Assembly: GCA_947095585.1 (NCBI GenBank)
Contig: OX352761.1
Span: forward strand, 59,698,832-59,762,831
From: Nephrocerus scutellatus
Lineage: Eukaryota > Arthropoda > Insecta > Diptera > Pipunculidae
Length of the DNA: 64,000 nucleotides
Reading direction: 5' to 3'
The position numbers were made by a program, and so were the translations under genes. The notes beneath the pieces are model-generated. The model was given only the letters and a program-made list of their open reading frames with translations, was not told the DNA's origin and did not search any database. Below, in pieces: positions 33,241 to 46,593 of the stretch (positions are counted from its first letter, which is position 1; each line of letters starts with the position of its first letter).

Positions 33241-33784
33241 TTATCATAAAAACCCGACATCGGTAGAGATGCGCAAATAGTGCATCTTACAAAATTTAGC
33301 GCCTGAACACATAATGGCGGACCCCACGTTACACTACCTGAGGATCCGATCCGCAAGGTGACGAACATTTTTTTTTATTTTCCGGTGACAAGCACGCATT
33401 TGGAATGGGATAGTTGTGCACTCCAGCACTTAAATATATAAAAAAAAAACTCAGAAAAAAAATGTATGCCTTTGACGAGGAGCCCTTGGCAGTAAAGAAT
33501 CACCACGCAATATCTCATCAGACGCAGTTTATAATTTTTTGTGTTCCTTTTCTGGGTTGTAACGGGCTCTCTTACCGCTACATAAGTAGCAAAATTGGGT
33601 CATGAAAAATCGGTGGTCAATAGTTATCTTATAATTTAATGCTTTGAAATTCTTTTGCATATCTAACAAGGGCGGAACCCCAAGAGTGCTAGGGAGGGTA
33701 ATTTCAACCCCCACAGAATGTTTTATTTCTTATTAACCCCATTGCTTTCCAGCACATCGAACTCGTCAGCGCTGTCGGAGTGGG
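33241..33784. repeat. Block B
   Basis: Complete copy with a small deletion (AAAATTTAGCGCCTGAACAC) and the 61-codon minus-strand frame at 33529-33714. Confidence 0.65.
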
Positions 33785-34015
33785 TGTAATGGATTATAGG
33801 GTAAGTCAAGCCTTAAAAATTTAAATTGGAAATTGTCTCTTAATTCTTTTATTGCAGTCATGTCCGGGTTTTATTAGGCGGAATAATTCGATTGGCTTAG
33901 GGGGGTCCCCTCTTAAGTAGGATAATTTAATATTACAAAATTTCCTTTATTTTCATTATAACTGTTAGGACATACTTATATTAGATTAAACACTAAGGAT
34001 TTTTCGGTGGTTGTT

Positions 34016-34046
<31 letters not shown>

Positions 34047-34748
34047 CTACCTTGTAATAATAATATATATATATATAATTAGTATCCTTTACCTTTTTTT
34101 CTCTCATTTTTTTTTAGATATTTTGTTTTCCTTTTTTACTAGTAAGATTGATTTCTGGTAAATACCTAGTTAATTAAAGACTAAATAAATGGGTTTCTTT
34201 ATCTTGGTTAAATAATTATTTTTATAAATTTTGGGTTTTCTTTGGCAAATACCTAATTAACTCAAGGTTAAATAGATGGCTTTTTCTGTATTATCTTTGC
34301 AAAATAATTTTTTTTTCTATTAAATTTGGGTTCCTGTTACATATCCAAATAAATTCAGTAAATAAATAGTAAATTGTCACGTCGAAAGACTAAAACTAAA
34401 AAAAATAATGACTTGTTAATTGGTGGTTTGGTCGCAGCTCCTCTCATATTCGGGTCTCCTTGTGTACCAGGGTTGCTTGCGGAGATCCCGTAATGAAGTA
34501 CGTCATCCCTGCTGGATGAAAGTTTTGTTTTCTTCTTCTCTTGTTGTTTCTAGTGCACGCATAATAAATTTTTTTGTTATGAAGAGCTGATGTGGGTGAC
34601 TGGCAAGAACCCCCCCAAAACCCGACGAGCTAAGCAAGAGCACCGCTTTGCGTGCACGCCGCCGATCGTCATCCCCAAATCCCCAGAACACTTGGCTCGT
34701 AAAGTCGAGCTCTAGCACGAGATAGATAAATGCATGAAAATCTTTACA
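33785..34748 (+). mobile_element. L-family LTR, copy 6
   Basis: About 964 bp; two (TA)n tracts around CTACCTTGTAATAATA (34018-34076). Confidence 0.55.
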
Positions 34749-34752
34749 AAAA

Positions 34753-35358
34753 TGGCGCCCAACGTGGGGCCCGAAGGATATCTGATGTTAGTCGAAACTC
34801 TTTTGGGTTCCACAAAACCACCGTTTTCTTCTACTTTAACCGGCGGGATAGGAGACTCGTCTTTCAACGCGGATATCAAGGTAGTTTTATTTTGTTTAAA
34901 ATGATCGCCACTGTGGTTGACACCATCGAGGTGTCGGAGGTGGTTTGGTCAGTTTTCTTTTATTTGTCTTAGTTCTAACATCGAGCTCCAAGATTTTAAT
35001 TTCGTTATAGTCAATAAATAGAAGGCAGTGTCACCTAGACACTGCACAAAGATTTCGTTTTGTTTGACGAGCGTGAGGGAGTGCCCCGGTGCCATATGGA
35101 ATTGCGGGAGATTTGGTGTACGACGGCCGAATTTCCGACCTATGCGCTGGAGTTACTCAATTTCATCAGGAATTATGGGTGCACCGTCGATTGACGGATA
35201 CGGATAGGCACCTGACAGACGATTCATCATACATTACACCCAACGCGGTATAATTAAAAATTTGTTCTTATCTATCCCTTCGGGCTTGGTTCTGAGTGGG
35301 GTGGCGCGGAGCTATAGAATAGGCTGAGGTTAAGACGGCTTACTTGACCGACCATCTA
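34753..35358 (+). mobile_element. PBS (34753-34770) and leader, copy 6
   Basis: Perfect PBS. Contains the junction between the two 4128-bp units. Confidence 0.65.
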
Positions 35359-36597
35359 CGAGGGCGGATTGAAAATGAAGCTACCTAAGTAGGAAAACAA
35401 AATTTTTTTTTTCCAAAAACCATTTATTTCTCAACATAGTTTCCTTTTACTTCGACACATTTAGTAAGACGATATTCCAACTTTTTTATACCATCTAAAT
35501 AATACGATTTCGGGAACCCCTCAAAATACGCGTTAGTTTCGGTAATCAATTCTTCACTAGGAGTCACTAGGAGCTAAATCTGGACTATAAGGTGGATGAT
35601 CAACCAATTCGAAGTGTATTTCACGTAATTTTAGCATCGTATCTAATTTTGTGTGAACCGGTGCGTTGTCTTGAAGAAAGAGTACTTTTTTCTTCTTTAA
35701 ATGTGGTCGTTTTTCCTTGATTGCATCAACCAATTGATCCAATAATGCACGATAATACTTTCCTGTGATTGTGGATCCTTTTTCAAGATAATCGATGAGC
35801 AATATTCCGTGTGCATCCCAAAATACAGTGGCCATAACCTTGCCAGCTGATTTCACTGCCTTCGCCTTCTTCGGAGCACTTCCACCAGCTTCCACCCATT
35901 GTTTCGATTGATTTTTGGTTTCAGGTGTGTAGTGGTGGACCCACGTTTCATCAACAGTAATTAATCGACGACAAAAATCAACAGAATTACGCTTTATCAT
36001 GTCCAAACACCTCTATGAAGTGGTCTGTCGAACTCGTTTTTGTTCGACACTGAGCAAACGCGGCACCCATCTTTCGGATAGCTTTTTCATATGCAAATGT
36101 TCATGCAAAATGTTGAACACACGTTCATATGATATGTTTACCATTTCAACAATCTCACGCAACTTGACTCGGCAACTTGAATGACATCGAGGATTTTCTT
36201 TATAATTTCTTCAGTAACCACCTCTTTTGGCCTTCCTGTTGATGGTATTGTTGCAGTGCTTCTTCGGCCGCGTTTAAATTCAGCAATCCAATATTTTACC
36301 ATGTAATCTGACGGAGCAGACTCACCGTAATGTTTATCGAGCTTTTCTTTTGTCTCTTTAGCCGTTTTCCCTTTCAAATAATAGTGTTTAATCACTGCAC
36401 GAAATTCGCTTTTTTTCCATTTTTCAAGAAACACAAAAGTTACTTACTTCAAACGACTACAACAAATAAACTAATCGATGAATTTGGGTGAAATTTTAAC
36501 AACTGACGTTTGACAGATCGCAATTTCTAAAATAAAAAAAAAATTGTGTTTGTGCTGCCATCTAGCGCTAGGTAGCTTCAATATCAATCCGACCTTG
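35359..36597 (-). mobile_element. Mariner, copy in second 4128-bp unit
   Basis: Same length and same internal deletion as 31231-32469; transposase remnants at 35557-36006 and 36138-36434. Confidence 0.92.
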
Positions 36598-36599
36598 TA

Positions 36600-37911
36600 C
36601 CAAACAGATCAAAGACCCGAACGATGATTAGCTACACCTTTAAATTACCTTTCGATTTATGGACACTCGGAATTACAAGCACTCTAGTGTACGACGGCCG
36701 GAGACTTGACCGATGTCTTGCTAATCTAATCCCATGAAAATTAATCCTCAGTAAACTTTCTATGTTTCCCTGTGGCCTCAATGGGGATTGAACTGATTGG
36801 GGCTGACCTGGAATGGCAGACACATTGTCCTGGAGTTAGGTCTGACTGGTTAAAACCCCAGCAGTTCGATGGAGGGTAAACTTGTATCCCACTATTGCTT
36901 TCCATTTTTTTTTGTTTCAATGAAGACTAAGCTGAAACTCGATGTTTGTCTAAGTAGATTAGACAATTGATAATCGTCATAGCATTGCAGGCTTAAACGG
37001 CTGTGCAATTTATTAAGACTTGTACCAGGACTCTGTTATTTTCGAGCCTAGGTCCCTACACATGCCTGGCATCAATATTAATAATATGACAGCCTTAAGC
37101 AGTTAATTTGGAATTATCATCGCCGGAAGTCGATCGTTTTACGTGCGCGAAGGCCAATAGCCCACATAATGGCGGCCCACCATTTTTTTTTTGCGAAATT
37201 ATTAAATCAGTGAAAAATTGAAATTGTTTTAACTTAATAACCCGACATCGTTAGAGATGCACAAATAGTGCATCTTACAAAGAGTTTTCCCTGAAAAATA
37301 AAAGAAAATGAGAAAATTAATTTGCATTTTTTTAAATTTTTCCTTTTGTGCGACGAAAATCAATCGATTATCATAAAAACCCGACATCGGTAGAGATGCG
37401 CAAATAGTGCATCTTACAAAATTTAGCGCCTGAACACATAATGGCGGACCCCACGTTACACTACCTGAGGATCCGATCCGCAAGGTGACGAACATTTTTT
37501 TTTATTTTCCGGTGACAAGCACGCATTTGGAATGGGATAGTTGTGCACTCCAGCACTTAAATATATAAAAAAAAAACTCAGAAAAAAAATGTATGCCTTT
37601 GACGAGGAGCCCTTGGCAGTAAAGAATCACCACGCAATATCTCATCAGACGCAGTTTATAATTTTTTGTGTTCCTTTTCTGGGTTGTAACGGGCTCTCTT
37701 ACCGCTACATAAGTAGCAAAATTGGGTCATGAAAAATCGGTGGTCAATAGTTATCTTATAATTTAATGCTTTGAAATTCTTTTGCATATCTAACAAGGGC
37801 GGAACCCCAAGAGTGCTAGGGAGGGTAATTTCAACCCCCACAGAATGTTTTATTTCTTATTAACCCCATTGCTTTCCAGCACATCGAACTCGTCAGCGCT
37901 GTCGGAGTGGG
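36600..37911. repeat. Unit T (to 37098), one Sat310 monomer (to about 37370) and block B
   Basis: Duplicate of 32472-33784 with a one-base shorter T-run. Confidence 0.75.
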
Positions 37912-38142
37912 TGTAATGGATTATAGGGTAAGTCAAGCCTTAAAAATTTAAATTGGAAATTGTCTCTTAATTCTTTTATTGCAGTCATGTCCGGGTTTTA
38001 TTAGGCGGAATAATTCGATTGGCTTAGGGGGGTCCCCTCTTAAGTAGGATAATTTAATATTACAAAATTTCCTTTATTTTCATTATAACTGTTAGGACAT
38101 ACTTATATTAGATTAAACACTAAGGATTTTTCGGTGGTTGTT

Positions 38143-38176
<34 letters not shown>

Positions 38177-38877
38177 TACCTTGTAATAATAATATATATA
38201 TATATAATTAGTATCCTTTACCTTTTTTTCTCTCATTTTTTTTTAGATATTTTGTTTTCCTTTTTTACTAGTAAGATTGATTTCTGGTAAATACCTAGTT
38301 AATTAAAGACTAAATAAATGGGTTTCTTTATCTTGGTTAAATAATTATTTTTATAAATTTTGGGTTTTCTTTGGCAAATACCTAATTAACTCAAGGTTAA
38401 ATAGATGGCTTTTTCTGTATTATCTTTGCAAAATAATTTTTTTTTCTATTAAATTTGGGTTCCTGTTACATATCCAAATAAATTCAGTAAATAAATAGTA
38501 AATTGTCACGTCGAAAGACTAAAACTAAAAAAAATAATGACTTGTTAATTGGTGGTTTGGTCGCAGCTCCTCTCATATTCGGGTCTCCTTGTGTACCAGG
38601 GTTGCTTGCGGAGATCCCGTAATGAAGTACGTCATCCCTGCTGGATGAAAGTTTTGTTTTCTTCTTCTCTTGTTGTTTCTAGTGCACGCATAATAAATTT
38701 TTTTGTTATGAAGAGCTGATGTGGGTGACTGGCAAGAACCCCCCCAAAACCCGACGAGCTAAGCAAGAGCACCGCTTTGCGTGCACGCCGCCGATCGTCA
38801 TCCCCAAATCCCCAGAACACTTGGCTCGTAAAGTCGAGCTCTAGCACGAGATAGATAAATGCATGAAAATCTTTACA
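37912..38877 (+). mobile_element. L-family LTR, copy 7
   Basis: Duplicate of copy 6 with two more bases in the (TA)n tract. Confidence 0.55.
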
Positions 38878-38881
38878 AAAA

Positions 38882-39175
38882 TGGCGCCCAACGTGGGGCC
38901 CGAAGGATATCTGATGTTAGTCGAAACTCTTTTGGGTTCCACAAAACCACTGTTTTCTTCTACTTTAACCGGCGGGATAGGAGACTCCTCTTTCCACGCG
39001 GATATCAAGGTAGTTTTATTTTGTTTCAAATGATCGCCACTGTGGTTGACACCATCGAGGAGTCGGAGGTGGTTTGGTCAGTTTTCTTTTATTCGTCTTA
39101 GTTCTAACATCGAGCTCCGTTTGTTTCCAAGATTTTAATTTCGTTATAGTCAATAAATAGAAGGCAGTGTCACCT
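38882..39175 (+). mobile_element. PBS (38882-38899) and shortened leader, copy 7
   Basis: First copy in which the leader stops at GCAGTGTCACCT, inside the loop of the hairpin, and runs straight into Sat310 (TTTTTTTGTTCGAC). No mariner or unit T. Confidence 0.65.
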
Positions 39176-39800
39176 TTTTTTTGTTCGACAAAAATCAATC
39201 GAATATGTGCATAGTATTTTCTCAATCGAGAACATTTTTTGTTAAGCAGTTAATTTGGAATTATCATCGCCGGAAGTCGATAGTTTTACGTGCGCGAAGG
39301 CCAATAGCCCACATAATGACGGCCCCATTTTTTGCGAAATTATCAAATCAGTGAAAAATTGAAATTCATTTAACTTAATAACCCGACATCGTTAGAGAGG
39401 CACAAATAGTGCATCTTAAAAAAAGTTTTCCCTGAAAAATTAAGAAAATTAATTTGCACTTTTATAAATTGTTCTTTTTTTGGTTCGACAAAAATCAATC
39501 GAACATGTGCTTAGTATTTTCTCAATCGAGAACATTTTTCTGTTAAACAGTTGATTTGGAATTATCATCGCCGGAAGTCGATCGTTTTACGTGCGCGAAG
39601 GCCAATAGCCCACATATTGGCAGCCCACCATTTTTTTTTCGAAATTATTAAATCAGTGAAAAATTGAAATTGATTTAACTTAATAACCCGACATCGTTAG
39701 AGATGCACAAATAGTGCATCTTACAAAGAGTTTTACCTGGAAAATAAAAGAACATAAGAAAATTTATTTTCATTTTTTTAAATTGTTCCTTTTCTGCGAC
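39176..39800 (+). repeat. Sat310 array (2 monomers)
   Basis: Type I monomers with more private changes than elsewhere (for example GATAGTTTTACG at 39279 and GAGAGGCACAAATAG). Confidence 0.85.
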
Positions 39801-40377
39801 GAAAATCAATCGATTATCATAATAACCCGACATCGGTAGAGATGCGCAAATAGTGCATCTTACAAAATTTTGCCCCTGAAAAAAAAAACAGATAATGGCG
39901 GACCCCACGGTACACTACCTGAGGATCCGCAAGGTGATTCGGATAGGCTATAAAACGAAATTTTTTTTTATTTTCAGGTGACAAGCACGCATTTGGAATG
40001 GGATAATTGTGCACTCCAGCACTTAAATATATATAAAAAAAAAAAACAGAAAAAAAATGTATGCCTTTGACGAGGAGCCCTTGGCAGTAAAGAATCACCA
40101 CGCAACATCTCATCAGACGCAGTTTATAATTTTTTTGTTCTGTTTCTGGGTTGTAACGGGCTCTCTTACCGCTACATAAGTAGCAAAATTGGGTCGCGAA
40201 AAATCGGTGGTTAATAGTTATCTTATAATTTAATGCTTTGAAATTCTTTTGTATATCTAACAAGTGCGGAACCCCAAGAGTGCTAGGGAGGGTAATTTCA
40301 ACCCCCACAGAATGTTTTATTATTATTAACACCATTGCTTTCCAGCACATCGAACTCGTCAGCGCTGTCGGAGTGAG
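39801..40377. repeat. Block B
   Basis: Complete copy; the minus-strand frame extends further here (39817-40350, 177 codons) because indels join it to neighbouring frames. Confidence 0.65.
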
Positions 40378-41279
40378 TGTAATGGATTATAGGGTAAGTC
40401 AAGCCTTAAAAATTTAAATTGGAAATTTTCTCTTAATTCTTTTATTGCATTCATGTCCGGGTTTTATTAGGCGGAATAATTCGATTGGCTCAGGGGGGTC
40501 CCCTCTTAAGTAGGATAATTTAATATTACAAAATTTTCTTTATTTTCATTGTAACTGTTAGGACATACTTATATTAGATTAAACTCTAAGGATTTTTCGG
40601 TGACTTTTAGATATATATATATGTATATATAATTATTAGTATCCTTCACCTTTATTTTCTCTCATTTTTTTTTAAATATTTTGTTTTCTTTTTTTACTAG
40701 TAAGATTGATTTCTGGTAAATACCTAGTTATTTAAAGACTAAATAAATGGGTTTCTTTATCTTGGTTTTTTTTTTTGGTAAATACCTAATTAACTCAAGG
40801 TTAAATAGATGGCTTTTTTTTTGTATTATCTTTGCAAAATAATTTTTTTTCTATTAAATTTGGGTTCCTGTTACATATCCAAATAAATTCAGTAAATAAA
40901 TAGTAAATTGTCACGTCGAAAGACTAAAACTAAAAAAAATAATGACTTATTAATTGGTAGTTTGGTCGCAGCTCCTCTCATATTCTGCTCTCCTTGTGTA
41001 CCAGGGTTACTTGCGGAGATCCCGTAATGAAGTTCATCCCTGCTGGATGAAAGTTTTGTTTTCTTCTTCTCTTGTTGTTTCTAGTGCACGCATAATAATT
41101 TTTTTTGTAATGAAGAGCTGATGTGGGTGACTGGCAAGAACCCCCTCAAAACCCGACGAGCTAAGCAACAGCACCGCTTGGCGTGCACGCCGCCGATCGT
41201 CATCCCCAAATCCCCAGAACACTTGGCTCGTAGAGTCGAGCTCTAGCACGAGATAGATAAATGCATGAAAATCTTTACA
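40378..41279 (+). mobile_element. L-family LTR, copy 8
   Basis: About 902 bp, with a short interrupted (TA)n tract (TATATGTATATAT) at about 40611-40632. Confidence 0.55.
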
Positions 41280-41283
41280 AAAA

Positions 41284-41577
41284 TGGCGCCCAACGTGGGG
41301 CCCGAAGGATATCTGACGTTAGTCGAAACTCCTTTGGGTTCCACAAAACCACTGCTTTCTTCTACTTTAACCGGCGGGATAGGAGACTCGTCTTTCCACG
41401 CGGATATCAAGGTAGTTTTATTTTGTTTCAAATTATCGCCACTGTGGTTGACACCATCGAGGTGTCGGAGGTGGTTTGGTCAGTTTTCTTTTATTCGTCT
41501 TAGTTCTAACATCGAGCTCCGTTTGTTTCCAAGATTTTAATTTCGTTATAGTCAATAAATAGAAGGCAGTGTCACCT
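41284..41577 (+). mobile_element. PBS (41284-41301) and shortened leader, copy 8
   Basis: Perfect PBS; leader ends at the hairpin-loop junction. Confidence 0.65.
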
Positions 41578-43340
41578 TTTTTTGGTTAGACAAAAATCAA
41601 TCGAACATGTGCTTAGTATTTTCTCAATCGAGAACATTTTTTGTTAAATAGTTGATTTGGAATTATCATCGCCGGAAGTCGATCGTTTTACGTGCGCGAA
41701 GGCCAATAGCCCACATAATGGCGGCCCACCATTTTTTTTTTGCGAAATTATTAAATCAGTGAAAAATTGAAATTGATTTAACTCAATAACCCGACATCGT
41801 TAGAGATGCACAAATAGTGCATCTTACAAAAAGTTTTCCCTGAAAAATAAAGAAAAATCAGCAAATTAATTTGCACTTTTATAAATTGTTCTTTTTTTTT
41901 TGTTCGACAAAAATCAATCGAACATGTGCTTAGTATTTTCTCAATCGAGAACATTTTTTGTTAAGCAGTTATTTTGAGCTACCATCGCAGGCAGTCGACC
42001 GGTTTACGTGGGCGAAGGCCAATAGCCCACATAATGACGGACCACCATTTTTTTTTGCGAAATTATTAAATTAGTGAAAAATTGAAATTGATTTAACTCA
42101 ATAACCCGACATCGTTAGAGATGCACAAATAGTGCATCTTACAAAAAGTTTTCCCTGAAAAATAAAGAAAAATCAGAAAATTAATTTGCACTTTTATAAA
42201 TTGTTCTTTTTTTTTTGTTCGACAAAAATCAATCGAACATGTGCTTAGTATTTTCTCAATCGAGAACATTTTTTGTTAAGCAGTTAATTTTGAGCTACCA
42301 TCGCAGGCAGTCGACCGGTTTACGTGGGCGAAGGCCAATAGCCCACATAATGACGGCCCACCATTTTTGTGCGAAATTATTAAATCAGTGAAAAAATGAA
42401 ATTGATTTAACTTAATAACCCGGCATCATTAGAGATGAACAAATAGTGCATCTTACAAAAAGTTTTCCCTGACAAATCAAGAAAAATCAGAAAATTAATT
42501 TGCACTTTTATAAATTGTTCTTTTTTTGGTTCGACAAAAATCAATCGAACATGTGCTTAGTATTTTCTCAATCGAGAACATTTTTTGTTTAACAGTTGAT
42601 TTGGAATTATCATATTATCATTGGAATTATCATATCATAGTGCATCTTACAAAAAGTTTTCCCTGAAAAATCAAGAAAAATCAGAAAATTAATTTGCACT
42701 TTTATAAATTGTTCTTTTTTTGGTTCGACAAAAATCAATCGAACATGTGCTTAGTATTTTCTCAATCGAGAACATTTTTTGTTTAACAGTTGATTTGGAA
42801 TTATCATATTATCATTGGAATTATCATATCATAGTGCATCTTACAAAAAGTTTTCCCTGAAAAATCAAGAAAAATCAGAAAATTAATTTGCACTTTTATA
42901 AATTGTTCTTTTTTTGGTTCGACAAAAATCAATCGTACATGTGCTTAGTATTTTCTCAATCGAGAACATTTTTTGTTTAACAGTTGATTTGGAATTATCA
43001 TATTATCATTGGAATTATCATATCATAGTGCATCTTACAAAAAGTTTTCCCTGAAAAATCAAGAAAAATCAGAAAATTAATTTGCACTTTTATAAATTGT
43101 TCTTTTTTTGGTTCGACAAAAATCAATCGAACATGTGCTTAGTATTTTCTCAATCGAGAACATTTTTTGTTAAAAAGTTGATTTGGAATCATCATCGGAA
43201 GTCGATCGTTTTACGTGCGCGAAGGCCAATATCCCACATATTGGCGGCCCACCATTTTTTTTTCGAAATTATTAAATCAGTGAAAAATTGAAATTGATTT
43301 AACTTAATAACCCGACATCGTTAGAGATGCACAAATAGTG
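41578..43340 (+). repeat. Sat310 array with type I and type II monomers
   Basis: Type I (GGAATTATCATCGCCGGAAG) then two type II monomers (GAGCTACCATCGCAGGCAGT, about 41974 and 42290), then the 194-bp sub-array, then type I. Ends AAATAGTGATAAATGGG, a deletion into block B. Confidence 0.87.
42607..43190 (+). repeat. 194-bp tandem sub-repeat, three copies
   Basis: TTATCATATTATCATTGG recurs at 42607, 42801 and 42995. The unit is a Sat310 monomer that has lost about 116 bp (the CGCCGG...GATGCACAAA section) and then tripled. Copies differ by a single base by eye (TCGTACATG). Confidence 0.9.
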
Positions 43341-43721
43341 ATAAATGGGATTATTGTGCACTCCAGCACTTAAATATATTAAAAAAAATCAGAAAAAAAT
43401 TTATGCATTTGACGAGGAGCCCTTGGCAGTAAAGAATCACCACGCAACATCTCATCAGACGCAGTTTATAATTTTTTTTGTTCCTTTTCTTGGTTGTAAC
43501 GGTCTCTCTTACCGCTACATAAGTAGCAAAATTGGGTCGCGAAAAATCGGTGGTCAATAGTTATCTTATAATTTAATGCTTTGAAATTCTTTTGTATATC
43601 TAACAAGGGCGGAACCCCAAGAGTGCTAGGGAGAGTAATTTCAACCCCCATAGAATGTTTTAGTTATTATTAACCCCATTGCTTTCCAGCACATCGAACT
43701 CGTCAGCGCTGTCGGATTGAA
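43341..43721. repeat. Block B, 5'-deleted
   Basis: Starts inside B at ATAAATGGGATTATTGTGC, with the rest intact. Confidence 0.65.
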
Positions 43722-43923
43722 TGTAATGGATTATAGGGTGAGTCAAGCCTTAAAAATTTAAATTCGAAATTTTCTCTTAATTCTTTTATTGCATTCATGT
43801 CCGGGTTTTATTAGGCGGAATAATTCGATTGGCTCAGGGGGTCCCCTCTTAAGTAAGATAATTTAATATTACAAAATTTTCTTTATTTTCATTGCAACTG
43901 TTAGGACATACTTATATTAGATG
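43722..43923 (+). mobile_element. L-family LTR, truncated to its first 200 bp
   Basis: Starts TGTAATGG and breaks at CTTATATTAGAT, fused to GAAACAGTTGATTTGG of Sat310. The identical junction occurs at 48304, 49537 and 53623. Confidence 0.65.
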
Positions 43924-45330
43924 AAACAGTTGATTTGGAATTATCATCGCCGGAAGTCGATCGTTTTACGTGTGCGAAGGCCAATAGCCCACATAATGGC
44001 GGCCCACCATTTTTTTTTGCGAAATTATTAAATCAGTGAAAAATTGAAATTGATTTAACTTAATAACCCGAAATCGTTAGAGATGAACAAATAGTGCATC
44101 TTACAAAAAGTTTTCCCTGAAAAATCAAGAAAAATCAGAAAATTAATTTGCACTTTTATAAATTGTTCTTTTTTTGGTTCGACAAAAATCAATCGAACAT
44201 GTGCTTAGTATTTTCTCAATCGAGAAAATTTTTTGTGAAACAGTTGATTTGGAATTATCATCGCCGGAAGTCGATCGTTTTACGTGCGCGAAGACCAATA
44301 GCCTACATACTGACGGCCCCATTTTTTTGCGAAATTATCAAATCAGTGAAAAATTGAAATTGATTTAACTTAATAACCCGACATCGTTAGAGATGCACAA
44401 ATAGTGCATCTTACAAAAAGTTTTCCCTGAAAAATCAAGAAAAATCAGAAAATTAATTTGCACTTTTATAAATTGTTCTTTTTTTGGTTCGACAAAAATC
44501 AATCGAACATGTGCTTAGTATTTTCTCAATCGAGAACATTTTTTGTTAAACAGTTGATTTGGAATTATCATCGCCGGAAGTCGATCGTTTTACGTGGGCG
44601 AAGGCCAATAGCCCACATTATGACGGCCCACCAAAATTTGTGCGAAATTATTAAAACAGTGAAAAATTAAAATTGGTTTAACTTAATAACCCGACATCGT
44701 TAGAGATGCACAAATAGTGCATCTTACAAAAAGTTTTCCCTGAAAAGTAAAGAAAAATCAAAAAATTAATTTGCACTTTTATAAATTGTTCTTTTTTTTT
44801 GTTCGACAAAAATCAATCGAACATGTGCTTAGTATTTTCTCAATCGAGAACATTTTTTGTTAAGCAGTTAATTTGGAATTATCATCGCCGGCAGTCGATC
44901 GTTTTACGTGCGCGAAGGCCAATAGTCCACAAAATGACGGCCCACCATTTTTTTGCGGAATTATCAAATGAGTGAAAAATTGAAATTGATTTAACTTAAT
45001 AACCCGACATCGTTAGAGATGCACAAATAGTGCATCTTACAAAAAGTTTTCCCTGAAAAATCAAGAAAAATCAGAAAATTAATTTGCACTTTTATAAATT
45101 GTTCTTTTTTTGGTTCGACAAAAATCAATCGAACATGTGCTTAGTATTTTCTCAATCGAGAACATTTTTTGTTAAACAATTGATTCGGAATTATCATCGC
45201 CGGAAGTCGTTCGTTTTACGTGCGCGAAGGCCAATAGCCCACATATTGGCGGCCCACCATTTTTTTTTCGAAATTATTAAATCAGTGAAAAATTGAAATT
45301 GATTTAACTTAATAACCCGACATCGTTAGA
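43924..45330 (+). repeat. Sat310 array (about 4.5 monomers)
   Basis: Mostly type I, including variants with GACGGCCC. Ends GTTAGAGAAGCACTTAAATA, a deletion to block B at GCAC. Confidence 0.87.
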
Positions 45331-45689
45331 GAAGCACTTAAATATATAAAAAAAAATCAGAAAAGAAATGTATGCCTTTGACGAGGAGCCCTTGGCAGTA
45401 AAGTATCACCACGCAACATCTCATCAGACGCAGTTTATAATTTTTTTGTTCCTTTTCTGGGTTGTAACGGGCTCTCTTACCGCTACATAAGTAGCAAAAT
45501 TGGGTCGCGAAAAATCGGTGGTCAATAGTTATCTTATAATTTAATGCTTTGAAATTCTTTGGTATATCTAACAAGGGCGGAACCCCAAGAGTGCTAGGGA
45601 GGGTAATTTCAACCCCCACAGAATGTTTTATTTATTATTAACCCCATTGCTTTCCAGCACATCGAACTCGTCAGCGCTGTCGGAGTGAG
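45331..45689. repeat. Block B, 5'-deleted
   Basis: Begins at ACTTAAATATAT; minus-strand frame 45338-45619. Confidence 0.65.
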
Positions 45690-46589
45690 TGTAATGGATT
45701 ATAGGGTAAGTCAAGCCTTAAAAATTAAAATTTTGTTGCATTCATGTCCTGGTTTTATTAGGCGTAATAATTCGATTGGCTCAGGGGGTCCCCTCTTAAG
45801 TAGAGTAATTTAATATTACAAAATTTTCTTTATTTTCATTGTAACTGTTAGGAAATACTTATATTAGATTAAACTCTAAGGATTTTTCGGTGATTGTTAG
45901 ATATATATATATATATATATTATTATTATTAGTATCCTTTACTTTTTTTTCTCTTATTTTTTTTTAAATATTTTGTTTTCTTTTTTTTACTAGTAAGATT
46001 GATTTCTGGTAAATACCTAGTTAATTAAAGACTAAATAAATGGGTTTCTTTATCTTGGTTAAATAAATATTTTTATAAATTTTGGGTTTTTTTTTGGTAA
46101 ATACCTAATTAACTCAATGTTAAATAGATGGCTTTTTTTTGTATTATCTTTGCAAAATAATTTTTTTTCTATTAAATTTGGGTTCCTGTTACATATCCAA
46201 ATAAATGCAGTAAATAAATAGTAAATTGTCACGTCGAAAGACTAAAAGTAAAAAAAATAATGACTTGTTAATTGGTGGTTTGGTCGCAGCTCCTCTTATA
46301 TTCGGCTCTCCTTGTGTACCAGGGTTGCTTGCGGAGATCCCGTAATGAAGTTCATCCCTGCTGGATGAAAGTTTTGTTTTCTTCTTCTCTTGTTGTTTCT
46401 AGTGCACGCATAATAATTTTTTTTGTAATGAAGAGCTGATGTGGGTGACTGGCAAGAACCCCCCCAAAACCCAAGCAACAGCAACGCTTGGCGTGCACGC
46501 CGCCGATCGTCATCCCCAAATCCCCAGAACACTTGGCTCGTAAAGTCGAGCTCTAGCACGAGATAGATAAATGCATGAAAATCTTTACA
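45690..46589 (+). mobile_element. L-family LTR, copy 9
   Basis: About 900 bp. Shows a small deletion after CCTTAAAAATTAAAATTTTG, shared with copies 10, 11 and 13. Confidence 0.55.
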
Positions 46590-46593
46590 AAAA

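Larger units (their letters stand above)
30681..38937. repeat. 4128-bp tandem duplication (two near-identical units)
   Basis: 30681-34808 and 34809-38937 match base for base wherever I compared them. I found only two length differences: a T-run of 10 versus 9 (32777-32786 against about 36904-36912) and a (TA)n tract of 29 versus 31 bases. Outside the unit the flanks diverge at once. Breakpoints lie in the leader just after a PBS (34753 and 38882). Each unit holds leader, mariner, T, one Sat310 monomer, B, LTR and PBS. Confidence 0.9.
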
